From NCBI GenBank assembly GCA_017795105.1, contig CP051247.1, forward strand, positions 372,001 through 436,000: a stretch of 64,000 nucleotides of DNA, in the 5' to 3' direction. The notes under the pieces are model-generated. The model had not been told where the DNA came from. It saw only the letters and a list, made by a program, of their open reading frames with translations, and did not search any database. Origin of the DNA: Planctomycetaceae bacterium (lineage in GTDB: Bacteria; Planctomycetota; Planctomycetia; Planctomycetales; Planctomycetaceae). This document shows positions 1-8,511 of the stretch, one piece after another. How positions within the stretch are numbered: the first letter of the stretch is position 1; the number at the start of each line of letters is the position of its first letter. A program made the translations under genes and the position numbers.

Positions 1-959
1 GCTGCCCACCAGAAGCCTCCGACATCGAGTCGGGCAACGCGACCTGCCTGTGACCAGACGCCAACTTTATCCAATCGCGTCGCCAGCCAGAAGTAGCCCT
101 TGGAGCGAAGAACTCCGGTCCACTCCTGTGATAAACGGTCGTAGAAACGCTGCGGATGAAACGGTCGTCGGGCTCGGTACACAAAGCTGCGGACGCCAAA
201 CTCATCCGCCTCGCTCTGCGGCTCCTCCCTCAATGCGACCTGCCATCCTTGCGAGCTCTTTACGGTTTCGAAATCGAACCGACCCGTGGAAAGGATGCGC
301 GACGGGGGCACCTCACCGAATTTTGTGTTCAGCTTCAGTGCATAGGGGTTAAGCCGCTCCAGAAACGCATCGAGCTCCTGAGCTTCCTCAGCAGTGACCA
401 GATCGGTCTTATTAATCAGGATGACGTTCGCGCACTCCACCTGATCAATCAGCAGATCGGCGATGGTCCGCACGTCTTCGTCGGTGGCTGCCTGTCCTGC
501 ACTTTGCAGATCTTTGCCGATGCGAAGATCCTTCAGAAAGTTCGCCGCGTCAACCACGGTGACGAGAGTATCGAGTTCGGCGATATCCGATAGCGATTCG
601 CCATTCCCAATGCCGAACGTGAAAGTGTCCGCAACGGGAGCGGGTTCAGAAATTCCGGTTGATTCGACCAGCAGATAATCGAACCGTCCTTCACGCGCGA
701 GAGCTGCCACTTCATGGAGCAGGTCTTCCCGCAATGTGCAGCAGATGCAGCCGTTCGTCATCTCGACGAGCTTCTCTTCCTGACGGCTCAGCCTCGCATC
801 GCCGTTGGCGACCAGTTGCGCGTCGATGTTGACCTCACTCATGTCGTTGACAATCACCGCGACCCGTAAACCTTCACGATTGCGAAGGACATGGTTGAGT
901 AGGGTTGTCTTCCCCGACCCGAGGAATCCCGACAATACGGTTACAGGAAGTTTCTTCAT
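1..959 (-). CDS. CobW-family metallochaperone GTPase, 3' end beyond window
   Basis: G3E GTPase of the COG0523/CobW family, which delivers metal (often Zn) to client proteins with GTP hydrolysis. Read on the minus strand from ATG at 959, it stays open to base 1, so the C-terminus is missing. Residues 11-19 form the Walker A loop GFLGSGKTT. The family metal site G-C-I-C-C lies at residues 70-74, after a stretch ending EKLVEMTNG. The protein is closely similar along its length to the CobW at 4651-5889; both carry the SEVNIDA and LIESTGISEP-type blocks, so they are paralogues. It is the last visible gene of the minus-strand run starting at 5889, 54 bases after the hypothetical gene. The specific metal is not shown by sequence. 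Confidence 0.93.
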   Translation of the reverse strand, partial: MKKLPVTVLSGFLGSGKTTLLNHVLRNREGLRVAVIVNDMSEVNIDAQLVANGDARLSRQEEKLVEMTNGCICCTLREDLLHEVAALAREGRFDYLLVESTGISEPAPVADTFTFGIGNGESLSDIAELDTLVTVVDAANFLKDLRIGKDLQSAGQAATDEDVRTIADLLIDQVECANVILINKTDLVTAEEAQELDAFLERLNPYALKLNTKFGEVPPSRILSTGRFDFETVKSSQGWQVALREEPQSEADEFGVRSFVYRARRPFHPQRFYDRLSQEWTGVLRSKGYFWLATRLDKVGVWSQAGRVARLDVGGFWWA

Positions 960-1013
960 GTCTTTCCCCGTGTGCTTTGAGAAGTTCGCCTGGACGACCA
1001 GTTCTCTGATAGT

Positions 1014-1781
1014 TCAGTAACGGAGCTGGTCCGGTCGCGGCGTTAAACCGGACTCAATACATGGGTTGCCGGCACCAGCCTTGATGCCTGCTGGCTGCGG
1101 TTGAGGGAGCAAACGCTGCGAATCATCAGCAATCGCAAAACCGAGGAGACGCCAGGCGCTGGCCATCGCTTCGGCCGGCACGACCCTGATTGCCTTCGAG
1201 TTCCAAGGTTGCAGGGCTTCCCGGCGATAGGTGATTCCCTGTGTTTCTGCGATCCACACTTCGTACTGGCGAATCCATTCGATGAGTTCCAGCAACAATC
1301 GCTGGCTCCAAGCCAGCTCACTCAATTCGGGTTCAACGAGTTGCGGAAGATCTTCTGATTTCCAGGCCGGACGAGCTAACTCGGCAGCAGGAGTCAGCTG
1401 AAGCGAGGAGCGATACCGCCGGAGGAAGAGTCCACCCCAGCGATCATCACCGTAGAAGACGCCGAAGCCGCGGAGAATGATCCGAGCCGTGGGCGAGATG
1501 TCCAGGCGATAGAGACTCGGCAAGCGGCTGCCTTGCGGCTTTTCGTACCGCTGAAAACCGTGCTGGACAAGCAGGTTGCCGCTCGGGTGCTCAATGTCCT
1601 GTCCCCAGCACCAGATCTGCTGGCTAAGCAGGTTCATGCCCTGACTTTGCCAGAACGTGACTTCCCGATCTTTGACCGACAACTCGTCGACCGAACGGCG
1701 GGAACTTACAGCAAGCACGCAGGCGCTACTATTCACTTTGAAATCGTCCTTGAATTCACTCGCGAGGATCACGACAGCCAC
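1014..1781 (-). CDS. Hypothetical protein in the metal operon
   Basis: A 255-residue protein that I do not recognise. It has no signal peptide or membrane span. It is rich in Trp, Leu and Arg, with aromatic segments around residues 90-125 (LYRLDISPTARIILRGF and the following WGGLFLRRY) and a helical segment near 150-170. Its start overlaps the end of the FeoB-like gene by 13 bases, which argues for translational coupling and a shared function in metal handling. The compact fold and position between a transporter and a CobW chaperone would suit an accessory role, but nothing in the sequence identifies one. Confidence 0.75.
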   Translation of the reverse strand: MAVVILASEFKDDFKVNSSACVLAVSSRRSVDELSVKDREVTFWQSQGMNLLSQQIWCWGQDIEHPSGNLLVQHGFQRYEKPQGSRLPSLYRLDISPTARIILRGFGVFYGDDRWGGLFLRRYRSSLQLTPAAELARPAWKSEDLPQLVEPELSELAWSQRLLLELIEWIRQYEVWIAETQGITYRREALQPWNSKAIRVVPAEAMASAWRLLGFAIADDSQRLLPQPQPAGIKAGAGNPCIESGLTPRPDQLRY

Positions 1782-3469
1782 CTGCCACCCCAGGCCAGAA
1801 CGAGAGCAAACAGCATTGCGAATCCCGCTTGTCGTGCCAAAAGCCTGGCGGTCTTCCTCCAGCCTGTTTCCCGCGAAATCGTTAACGCTGTAACGAGGCA
1901 GGGCAGGAGTACGCCCGCCAGATAGACAGCAGTCAACGCCTGAGCAGCCGTCATTGGAAACGACAAGCCGTCATCCGCGGCGAGCAGAAAAATTCCGTCC
2001 TTACGAACCGACGCCATGACGATCGGCAAAGCCGCCTGGGCGGGAAGGTCGAACAAACTCATCACAGGGCCAAGAATCCGCGAAGCGAGATCGAGCACAC
2101 CGATGTAGGCCAGCAGCGAAGCGACGACACAGATCACCACGAAGATCGGCATCGCCTGAAACAGAAACTGACGAACGGTTCCGGCGGCTTCTCGCCACAG
2201 AGCGGAGAAGGTCGGCCATTGCATGAACGGTCGACTTGGCGTCATCAGGACATTCAACGAACTGCGAGCTGTTGAGCCCGAGGTGAGACGCAGATAAATG
2301 AGGGTCGTCACGAGCAGATACCCGAGGAACGACAGCGTCAGCACGACCGGCTGCGTTCCCGTTGCGGCCGCCGCGACGGAGAGGACCGCCAGTGTCGCTG
2401 GCAACTGATAACTGCAGGCCGAGCCGAACGCGATGGCCGAGATTGCCGGGCCACGCGAGCAGCTCGAGCAGGACCGTGTGCTGATGACCGCGGGCACGTT
2501 GCAGCCGAATCCCATCATGACTCGAACGACATCCCGCCCGCTGAGGCCGAACGGACGAACCAGGGGATGGAGCGCGACATTGATTCGTTCGATCAGCCCA
2601 CTCGCTTTGTATGCACCGAGAATCAGAGCGAACATCAGCACGGTGGGGAGAGCCCACACGAGCAGAAATGGGCCCATGTTCAACAGTCCGTAGCCGAAAT
2701 CACCCTGCTGAGCGGTGAGGACGATCCGCGTCCATGACGGCCAGGTCGTATCGACCGCGGCTATAACGGGATCGACCCAACCGGCGACGATCGGATGCAA
2801 CAGATCCGCAACTTCGTTGGCCCCGTAAATCGTGGCCAGGGCGGGCAGGAAGAGCAACATGACAGCCAGGAGCGGGCCGGCGATGCGATGCTCGAGCAAC
2901 CCCGGCCTCGGCTCGATCCGCCAGCCCGCCCGGGCCGTCAAAGTGCTCTTCTCAAATACACGCGGGTCTTCGAGCGCTTCTGCGATTTGCTGTCGATTGC
3001 GTTCGGTCAACTGCCGTGCATCAACGGAAAGGAAGCCGACGCCCGCATCTGCCGAAAGTCGCTCCAGCGCTTCTTGGGATGCCTCTCCCTGTTGTACTTT
3101 GTCCCAGTAGGTCACGATGACGGCACCACGCTTCCCGGCGACGAGCGGCAGCATATCGGCCAGATCCTGATCCAGGCTTGTCGCCTGGACGACCAGCAGG
3201 ACGACGTCGTGAGCATCAAGCTCATTCAGAGCGAGCCGCGTGGTTTCGGTGTCCGAACTGCGGAGGATGCCCGGCGTGTCGACGTATTCCGTCTCTCCCA
3301 ATCGATAACGTTCGACGACGACAGTCGAACCCCGGAAGTTCGTCTCACCGGCGGCACGGCCAGTCAACGAGGAAACGAGTTGCGATTTGCCTACGCTTTC
3401 TTTCCCGACAATCAGAACCGTTCGGGTAGTCGACGTTGAAACAGTGAGAGGACTCATTCTGGTTCCCAT
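1769..3469 (-). CDS. FeoB-like metal transporter with GTPase domain
   Basis: A 566-residue membrane protein in the FeoB ferrous-iron transporter family, shorter than the usual 700-800. The N-terminal G domain has G1 GKESVGKS (residues 22-29) and G3 DTPG, but the expected G4 NxxD reads TYWDK. About eight hydrophobic segments follow from residue 195 onward. The FeoB gate signature is present as GFGCNVPAVISTR, followed by an unusual C-S-S-C and later C-S-Y-Q-L-P. Classical FeoB reads GFGCNVPAIMATR and CSARLPVY at these places. No FeoA is adjacent. Because it is flanked by two CobW chaperones, the substrate could be zinc or another divalent metal rather than iron; that is inference. ATG at 3469 is used; an internal ATG lies four codons later. 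Confidence 0.88.
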   Translation of the reverse strand: MGTRMSPLTVSTSTTRTVLIVGKESVGKSQLVSSLTGRAAGETNFRGSTVVVERYRLGETEYVDTPGILRSSDTETTRLALNELDAHDVVLLVVQATSLDQDLADMLPLVAGKRGAVIVTYWDKVQQGEASQEALERLSADAGVGFLSVDARQLTERNRQQIAEALEDPRVFEKSTLTARAGWRIEPRPGLLEHRIAGPLLAVMLLFLPALATIYGANEVADLLHPIVAGWVDPVIAAVDTTWPSWTRIVLTAQQGDFGYGLLNMGPFLLVWALPTVLMFALILGAYKASGLIERINVALHPLVRPFGLSGRDVVRVMMGFGCNVPAVISTRSCSSCSRGPAISAIAFGSACSYQLPATLAVLSVAAAATGTQPVVLTLSFLGYLLVTTLIYLRLTSGSTARSSLNVLMTPSRPFMQWPTFSALWREAAGTVRQFLFQAMPIFVVICVVASLLAYIGVLDLASRILGPVMSLFDLPAQAALPIVMASVRKDGIFLLAADDGLSFPMTAAQALTAVYLAGVLLPCLVTALTISRETGWRKTARLLARQAGFAMLFALVLAWGGRWLS

Positions 3470-3523
3470 TAAGCAGGCAGATCTGGATCGTGGTGTTACT
3501 CATGGCCAGTTCGGGCGAGGAAA

Positions 3524-4654
3524 CTAGCAGACGCACTCTTCGCCGCAGCAGGACAGGTCGTCGAGGTACATGCCCCATTTGCGGTAGACTTCCAGTTCGT
3601 TCGCCGGCAACCCGAGCGAGGTGGAAATCGCTTTGGCAACAACAGCGAAGCGCTGGCGATACTTATAGATGAAGCAAAAAACATGCTTGTCATGGCGAAC
3701 GGCTGGACCACACAGGAACAGACCGGGAACGATTGTCGATTCATCGTTCTCGCTCAGCAGAGGAAACCCGTCTTCGCGTCGTTCAAACAGGTGAGCGACC
3801 AGCTTGTGGCTTCCTTCGAATCCTCCTGCCAGCAGCGGCGGCACGCGGGTCTGGAACTGCTCACCGTCTTGGGCTGTGACCCGATAGCCGGCCCCTTTGC
3901 GTTTGACGGATGTGATTGGTTTGTTCGGGTGTAGCTGAACGTACTCCTCGAACCACTCCTCCTGCATCCGTTCAAGAGAATATGTCGAAAGGGCCACGCT
4001 GGGATCGGACGTCAGTTCCTCCCAGGGGCAAGCCTTGTCGAACAGCCGAACTCGCTTGTCCCGGTAAGAGAGGTGGTAAGCCGCATCGACTCCACTCTCG
4101 TAGCCGCCAATAACGATGAAATCGTCTCCTTCGAGATCGTCGTAGCTGGGAATCGTCGCTGTGTGCCGACACAACTCGCTGCCCGCGAAGCCATTCAGAC
4201 GCGGATACTGGAACTCGCCGGCAGCCCAGATGACATGGCTCGCTCGCAACGGACCGCGAGACGTTTCAATGAGAAAGCTCTCAGTATCTTTCGTGATGCG
4301 AGCGACACTGGTTGTCGAGCGGATCGGCAAGCCGAAAAACTTCGCGACTTCCCGTAAGTGGGTTGCGTACTCTTCGCCGGTCGGATGTTCGACCTCCAGG
4401 CTGGCTGCGGGAGAGACGCCGATTGCGATCGAGTTCAGATCCAGCATTCCGATCGAATTCGTAGGGAACGATGGCGTGATGAAGCGGGTCTCTGCCGGCC
4501 ATGCAGCGAACGATGAGCCAACCGTATTGCGATCAAGCACGACGAAGTTCTCGATGCCGGCGTACTTCAGAGTGATGGCGACACCCACACCCGCGGCTCC
4601 GGCACCGATCACGACGACGTCGTAGTCATTCTCGCTGTTCGATCGGTTCGTCAT
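3524..4654 (-). CDS. FAD/NAD(P)-dependent oxidoreductase with Cys-rich tail
   Basis: A 376-residue flavoprotein of the CzcO/flavin-containing monooxygenase type. The FAD-binding Rossmann motif is at residues 13-22 (VVIGAGAAGV) and the second dinucleotide site is FIVIGGYESGVDAA near residue 180. The last residues read S-C-C-G-E-E-C-V-C, four cysteines in a nine-residue tail that looks like a metal site and is not part of the catalytic fold. The start codon overlaps the stop of the CobW gene upstream (ATGA), so the two are coupled. Its role with the metal chaperones is unknown; a redox step on a metal-binding thiol or metallophore is possible but not shown. Confidence 0.85.
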   Translation of the reverse strand: MTNRSNSENDYDVVVIGAGAAGVGVAITLKYAGIENFVVLDRNTVGSSFAAWPAETRFITPSFPTNSIGMLDLNSIAIGVSPAASLEVEHPTGEEYATHLREVAKFFGLPIRSTTSVARITKDTESFLIETSRGPLRASHVIWAAGEFQYPRLNGFAGSELCRHTATIPSYDDLEGDDFIVIGGYESGVDAAYHLSYRDKRVRLFDKACPWEELTSDPSVALSTYSLERMQEEWFEEYVQLHPNKPITSVKRKGAGYRVTAQDGEQFQTRVPPLLAGGFEGSHKLVAHLFERREDGFPLLSENDESTIVPGLFLCGPAVRHDKHVFCFIYKYRQRFAVVAKAISTSLGLPANELEVYRKWGMYLDDLSCCGEECVC

Positions 4655-5889
4655 GCCGACTCCTCGAACATGCTCAGCTCAGGAAAGGGATTCCGCAGCA
4701 TCACCCAGGTCTCTTTGTCGGCCGAGGCGATTTCTTCTTCGAGCAGGCAGGCATCCAGACGAGCGCGAATGGCCGCCTCGTCCATCTGCTGCCCAATGAA
4801 GACGAGTTGCTGAGCACGATCGCCGAACTGAGGATGCCAGCTCGACTTCTCATCGGGACGTTGTCCTTCCGGATGCGTCCAATGCTTGCGGGGAATAGCC
4901 GCCCACCACATTCCGGCTGGTTTGACATCACTGACGCCGCCGGCCTGGGCCCACTCGTAGGCGACGCGGTGGCTGGCCGCGACCCAGAAGAAGCCTTTCG
5001 AACGGAGCACACCTTCCCAGTTCGCATCGTTGTGGAGGAACGCCCAGAGTTTCTCAGCGTGGAATGGTCGCGGAGTTCGATACGTGAAGCTCGAGATCCC
5101 GTATTCATCCGTCTCCGGCGTGTGCTCTCCCTGCAATTCTCGAATCCAGCCCGCCGAACTGGCGGCCTTGTCGTAATCGAACAACCCGGTATCGAGCACT
5201 GCATCGAGCGGAACCTGTCCGCGGGTCGCCATGATGATTTTCGCACCAGGATTGAGAGCGTGGACGATGGCTCTGACGTGTCGAGCCTCGTCATCGGTTG
5301 CGAGGTCGAGCTTGTTGAGGACAATGACATCGGCGAATTCGATCTGATCAATCAGCAGGTCAGTCACCGTCCGCTGGTCCTCTTCGCCCAGTGACTCGCC
5401 CCGTTCATTCAACGCTTCGGCGGCTTTGTAATCACGCAGAAAGCTGGCGGTGTCGACCACGGTGACCATTGTGTCAAGGCGCGATACTTTGCTCAGACTG
5501 ATCCCGTCTTCATCCTCGAAGGTGAAGGTCTGCGCGACCGGAATTGGCTCTGAAATACCTGTCGATTCAATCAGCAGATAGTCAAACCGTCCTTCGCGGG
5601 CAAGCCGTGACACCTCCGCGAGAAGATCATCTCGAAGCGTGCAGCAGATGCAGCCGTTGGTCATCTCGACCAGTTTCTCCTCAGTCCGAGAGAGCTCGGC
5701 TCCACCCCGTTCGACGAGGGCAGCGTCGATGTTGACCTCACTCATGTCGTTCACAATTACGGCGACGCGACGCCCCTGCCGGTTATTCAAAACCTGGTTC
5801 AGCAACGTCGTCTTCCCCGCGCCAAGGAATCCGCTCAGAACAGTGACTGGTAACCGCGTGGAAGGATTGGGATTCGCTGAAACTCTCAT
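4651..5889 (-). CDS. CobW-family metallochaperone GTPase, complete copy
   Basis: A 412-residue COG0523 GTPase, first gene of the metal operon. The start at 5889 gives MRVSANPNPSTRLPVTVLSG followed by FLGAGKTT, the Walker A loop. The metal motif GCICC follows MTN. The G4-type segment is VLNKLDL, and a C-terminal CobW_C domain contains a conserved WxEx...GFFW block and FIGQQMDE. An in-frame extension up to 6012 exists but would run through the promoter and operator at 5982-6012, so it is rejected. It is a paralogue of the copy ending at base 1. The family is commonly induced by zinc limitation under Zur, which fits the dyad over the -10 here. Confidence 0.95.
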   Translation of the reverse strand: MRVSANPNPSTRLPVTVLSGFLGAGKTTLLNQVLNNRQGRRVAVIVNDMSEVNIDAALVERGGAELSRTEEKLVEMTNGCICCTLRDDLLAEVSRLAREGRFDYLLIESTGISEPIPVAQTFTFEDEDGISLSKVSRLDTMVTVVDTASFLRDYKAAEALNERGESLGEEDQRTVTDLLIDQIEFADVIVLNKLDLATDDEARHVRAIVHALNPGAKIIMATRGQVPLDAVLDTGLFDYDKAASSAGWIRELQGEHTPETDEYGISSFTYRTPRPFHAEKLWAFLHNDANWEGVLRSKGFFWVAASHRVAYEWAQAGGVSDVKPAGMWWAAIPRKHWTHPEGQRPDEKSSWHPQFGDRAQQLVFIGQQMDEAAIRARLDACLLEEEIASADKETWVMLRNPFPELSMFEESA

Positions 5890-5981
5890 GGGCTCGTCAG
5901 GTGCTCCGTCAAACTGGGAGAGACAATTGCGTTGCCACGCAGAAACGACTGCTAATGCTGGCGATCCAGGGACCGCCAAAT

Positions 5982-6012
5982 CAATTACAATACATTTGCA
6001 ATTGATTTGCAA
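5982..6012 (-). promoter_or_regulatory. Sigma70-type promoter overlapped by a 9-5-9 operator dyad
   Basis: On the minus strand TTGCAA (6012-6007), a 17-base spacer and TGTAAT (5989-5984) make a good -35/-10 pair. The dyad CAATTACAA-N5-TTGCAATTG (5982-6004) matches at 8 of 9 positions per arm and covers the -10 and most of the spacer. It is AT-rich in a GC-rich genome. This geometry and size suit a Fur-superfamily repressor such as Zur, given the CobW genes downstream. The regulator identity is inference. The leader to the ATG at 5889 would be about 90 bases. Confidence 0.6.
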
Positions 6013-6705
6013 GTACGACGTTTGAGACTTTCAAGCGAAGTTCGATCTGGACGAGTCGGTCTCTGCTAGAACGGCTTCCACAAGGCGGGGGGAAGTCGAC
6101 GATCCCTGGTCCAATGCTGCCCCTGAAAACCCGGGAGAGACTCGCACGACGAATCGTTATTTCCGAAGTCGTTGAGAATGGCGACAAAGACAGGCGGATC
6201 TCCGAAACGCGTCACCTGAGCGGCTTGCCAGACAGCCGCGCACTCGCCCCACAGCAGGCCAATAGTTGATACGATTCTTGACCCGGGATCGTCGCCAGAG
6301 ACCTCATCAAGACTGCGAGACTGCGTTCACCTGAAGCCAGCCGCGAAGCATCGAGGTGGTGTACAATCCGCACTCGAAGGCGCGAGATGCCGTTCCTCGG
6401 AAGAGTCCGATTCCGGACGGCATAGATCTCAGCGATTGTGCAGAAATGCCACTATGACCTGGCTGACCGGATTCTGTGGCTATAACACGAAACTACTACG
6501 GACACATAACAAGCGGCTGAACACTAACGCCTGCCCGCCATGAGTCGAAAGCGTCTTGACAAGTCGAGGCGGCAAGACGGCTATTGAACTTTCTCGGCAA
6601 GGCGTGGGGATCCTCGTGTCGCAGGTGTCCAGCTCAGGGCAGGCGATTGCGACAGGTCTTGGCTCGTTGTACTCTGACTAGCCGTCATGAACAGAAGGAA
6701 ACTCG
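6013..6705. other. Intergenic region, no gene recognised
   Basis: About 690 bases between the divergent metal operon and the serine hydrolase. Short open frames here lack family features, ribosome sites or coding-like composition. The left edge must hold the metal-operon promoter, and the right edge a promoter for the hydrolase that I cannot pinpoint. No repeat or RNA structure stood out. Confidence 0.5.
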
Positions 6706-8259
6706 ATGGTCCATGTCCCGCCGCGGCTGTGTTGGTTGATCTTGCTTCATCTTGTCGGCAGCGGCATTGCAGCGGAACCTGTTTCGGTTCGCCAAAAACG
6801 TATCGAGTCGGGACTCCCCCCCGCAATCGTGCTTGAAGAGTCTGCCTCCGAGCAGTTGCACCTGATCGACCGGATGAAGTTCTACAAAGTGCCCGGCGTC
6901 AGCGTGGCGGTGATCGACAACGGTGCGATCGCATGGGCTCGCGGTTACGGCGTGCGCGAAACTGGTACGGAGGAGCCTGTCACAACCAATACGCTCTTTC
7001 AGGCCGCGTCCATCAGCAAATCGGTCGCGGCCGTGGTCGCCTTGCGACTTGTCGAGCAAGGATCGCTTGAACTGGACGAGGATGTCAATCGCAAACTGCG
7101 GTCCTGGAAGCTGCCGGAAAATGAGTTTACAGCGGACGAGAAGGTTTCATTGCGTTTGCTGCTGAGCCATCGTGCGGGCCTCGCCGACTATGCAGGTTTT
7201 CGTGGCGCGGCGCCGAATCAGCCCCTGCCGACCTTGCGAGAGATTCTGGAAACCGGCAAATGGACGCCAGCGCCCATCCGTGTCGGCTTCGAGCCGGGCA
7301 GTCGTTTCGCATACTCAGGCGGCGGCTATTGCCTCATAGAGCAACTACTGGAAGACGTCTCGGGTAAACCGTTTCCAATGCTGGCACACGAACTCGTCCT
7401 CAAACCCTTGAAGATGGACGACAGTTCGTTCGATCAAGATTTGTCACCGGAACGTAGCCTCCAGGCGGCCGTCGGACATCAGTGGAATGGAAATAGATTG
7501 CCGCGAAATTGGAATCTCTATCCCGCGACCAGCGCGGCGGGATTGTGGACGACGCCGTCAGATCTGGCGCGATTTGCGATCGAACTCCAAAAGTCCAAGG
7601 CGGGTGCCCGGCGATCAATTCTCTCGCCCGCCACGATGACCGAGATGCTCTCCACACAGGGGCGTGACGATGACCGCGACTCTAAGGTCATTGCGCTCAA
7701 GGAAGGGATTGCCGAGCAGCCGCCCGCTTCATGGGGTCTGGGCGTCGGATTGATTGGAAAGCCCCCGACGCGTTTCTTTCACGGTGGCAGCAATCCTGGC
7801 TACCAATGCGAGATGCAGGCCTATCTACACGGCGGCCAGGGGGCGGTGATCATGACCAACGGGGACCAGGGCTGGCGGCTGGCGCGAGAACTCCTCTGGG
7901 CCATTGGCCGCGAATACGACTGGCCGGAGTATGCGTACCACCCCGAAATCAAGAAAGTTGCGAGTCTCTCGCAGGCCGAACTGGAGCAATTTGTAGGACG
8001 GTATCAAATCTCGTCTTCGCGCCCCAGTCAACGGACACTCAATATCACGCTGGACGACGACCGCCTTTCGGCTCAGATTCTGGGTGATCCTCAGAAAATG
8101 AATCTCTATCCACAGTCGAGTGACGCGTGCTTCACCATTGAAGATGCAATGACTCTGAGATTTGTGAAGGACGAGACGGGAACGTTTATTGAAGTCGTTA
8201 GCGATCTTGGTTGGCGTGCAAAGCGGAAGTTGGACGAACCGAGCGATCGCCGCCAGTAA
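6706..8259 (+). CDS. Secreted serine hydrolase, beta-lactamase class C/PBP-like fold
   Basis: A 517-residue protein with an N-terminal signal sequence (hydrophobic LCWLILLHLVG, cleavage near A22-A23). The serine-hydrolase core follows: S102-I-S-K as the SxxK nucleophile motif, YSGGGY near residue 205 as the YxN-like motif, and HGGSNPGY near 365 as the HxG/KTG equivalent. A C-terminal beta-rich domain from about 425 is often seen in this family. Members are peptidases, esterases or carboxypeptidases; antibiotic hydrolysis is not implied. A purine-rich AGAAGGAA precedes the ATG. It stands alone on the plus strand. Confidence 0.92.
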   Translation: MVHVPPRLCWLILLHLVGSGIAAEPVSVRQKRIESGLPPAIVLEESASEQLHLIDRMKFYKVPGVSVAVIDNGAIAWARGYGVRETGTEEPVTTNTLFQAASISKSVAAVVALRLVEQGSLELDEDVNRKLRSWKLPENEFTADEKVSLRLLLSHRAGLADYAGFRGAAPNQPLPTLREILETGKWTPAPIRVGFEPGSRFAYSGGGYCLIEQLLEDVSGKPFPMLAHELVLKPLKMDDSSFDQDLSPERSLQAAVGHQWNGNRLPRNWNLYPATSAAGLWTTPSDLARFAIELQKSKAGARRSILSPATMTEMLSTQGRDDDRDSKVIALKEGIAEQPPASWGLGVGLIGKPPTRFFHGGSNPGYQCEMQAYLHGGQGAVIMTNGDQGWRLARELLWAIGREYDWPEYAYHPEIKKVASLSQAELEQFVGRYQISSSRPSQRTLNITLDDDRLSAQILGDPQKMNLYPQSSDACFTIEDAMTLRFVKDETGTFIEVVSDLGWRAKRKLDEPSDRRQ

Positions 8260-8264
8260 AAGTT

Positions 8265-8308
8265 CAAATCCCGCCAACAGTCGCTTTCACAACCACTGAC
8301 GGGATTTG
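8265..8308 (+). terminator. Inverted repeat after the serine hydrolase
   Basis: Perfect 9-base arms CAAATCCCG (8265-8273) and CGGGATTTG (8300-8308) lie just after the TAA of the hydrolase. The 26-base loop is long and there is no U-tract, so termination is only a possibility. The right arm also resembles part of the adjacent tRNA T-arm region. Confidence 0.3.
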
Positions 8309-8320
8309 ATGTTACGAATT

Positions 8321-8398
<78 letters not shown>

Positions 8399-8511
8399 TG
8401 TGGGCTGAATCATAGTCATCCGGGCGGGGGGCTGCAAGTCGTCTGGACGTCGGGAACGTCACCTTGCAGAGGCTCGGATTTTCAGGGTTTTCGGCGTGGT
8501 TTTGAACTGAT

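Noticed and set aside
5890..6012. N-terminal extension of the second CobW
   Set aside because: It would cover the promoter and operator dyad and adds residues not seen in the paralogue.
6510..6540. Integron attC-like fragments (ATAACAAGC and CTAACGCC)
   Set aside because: The two pieces are only about 15 bases apart, and no pairing arms or integrase were found.
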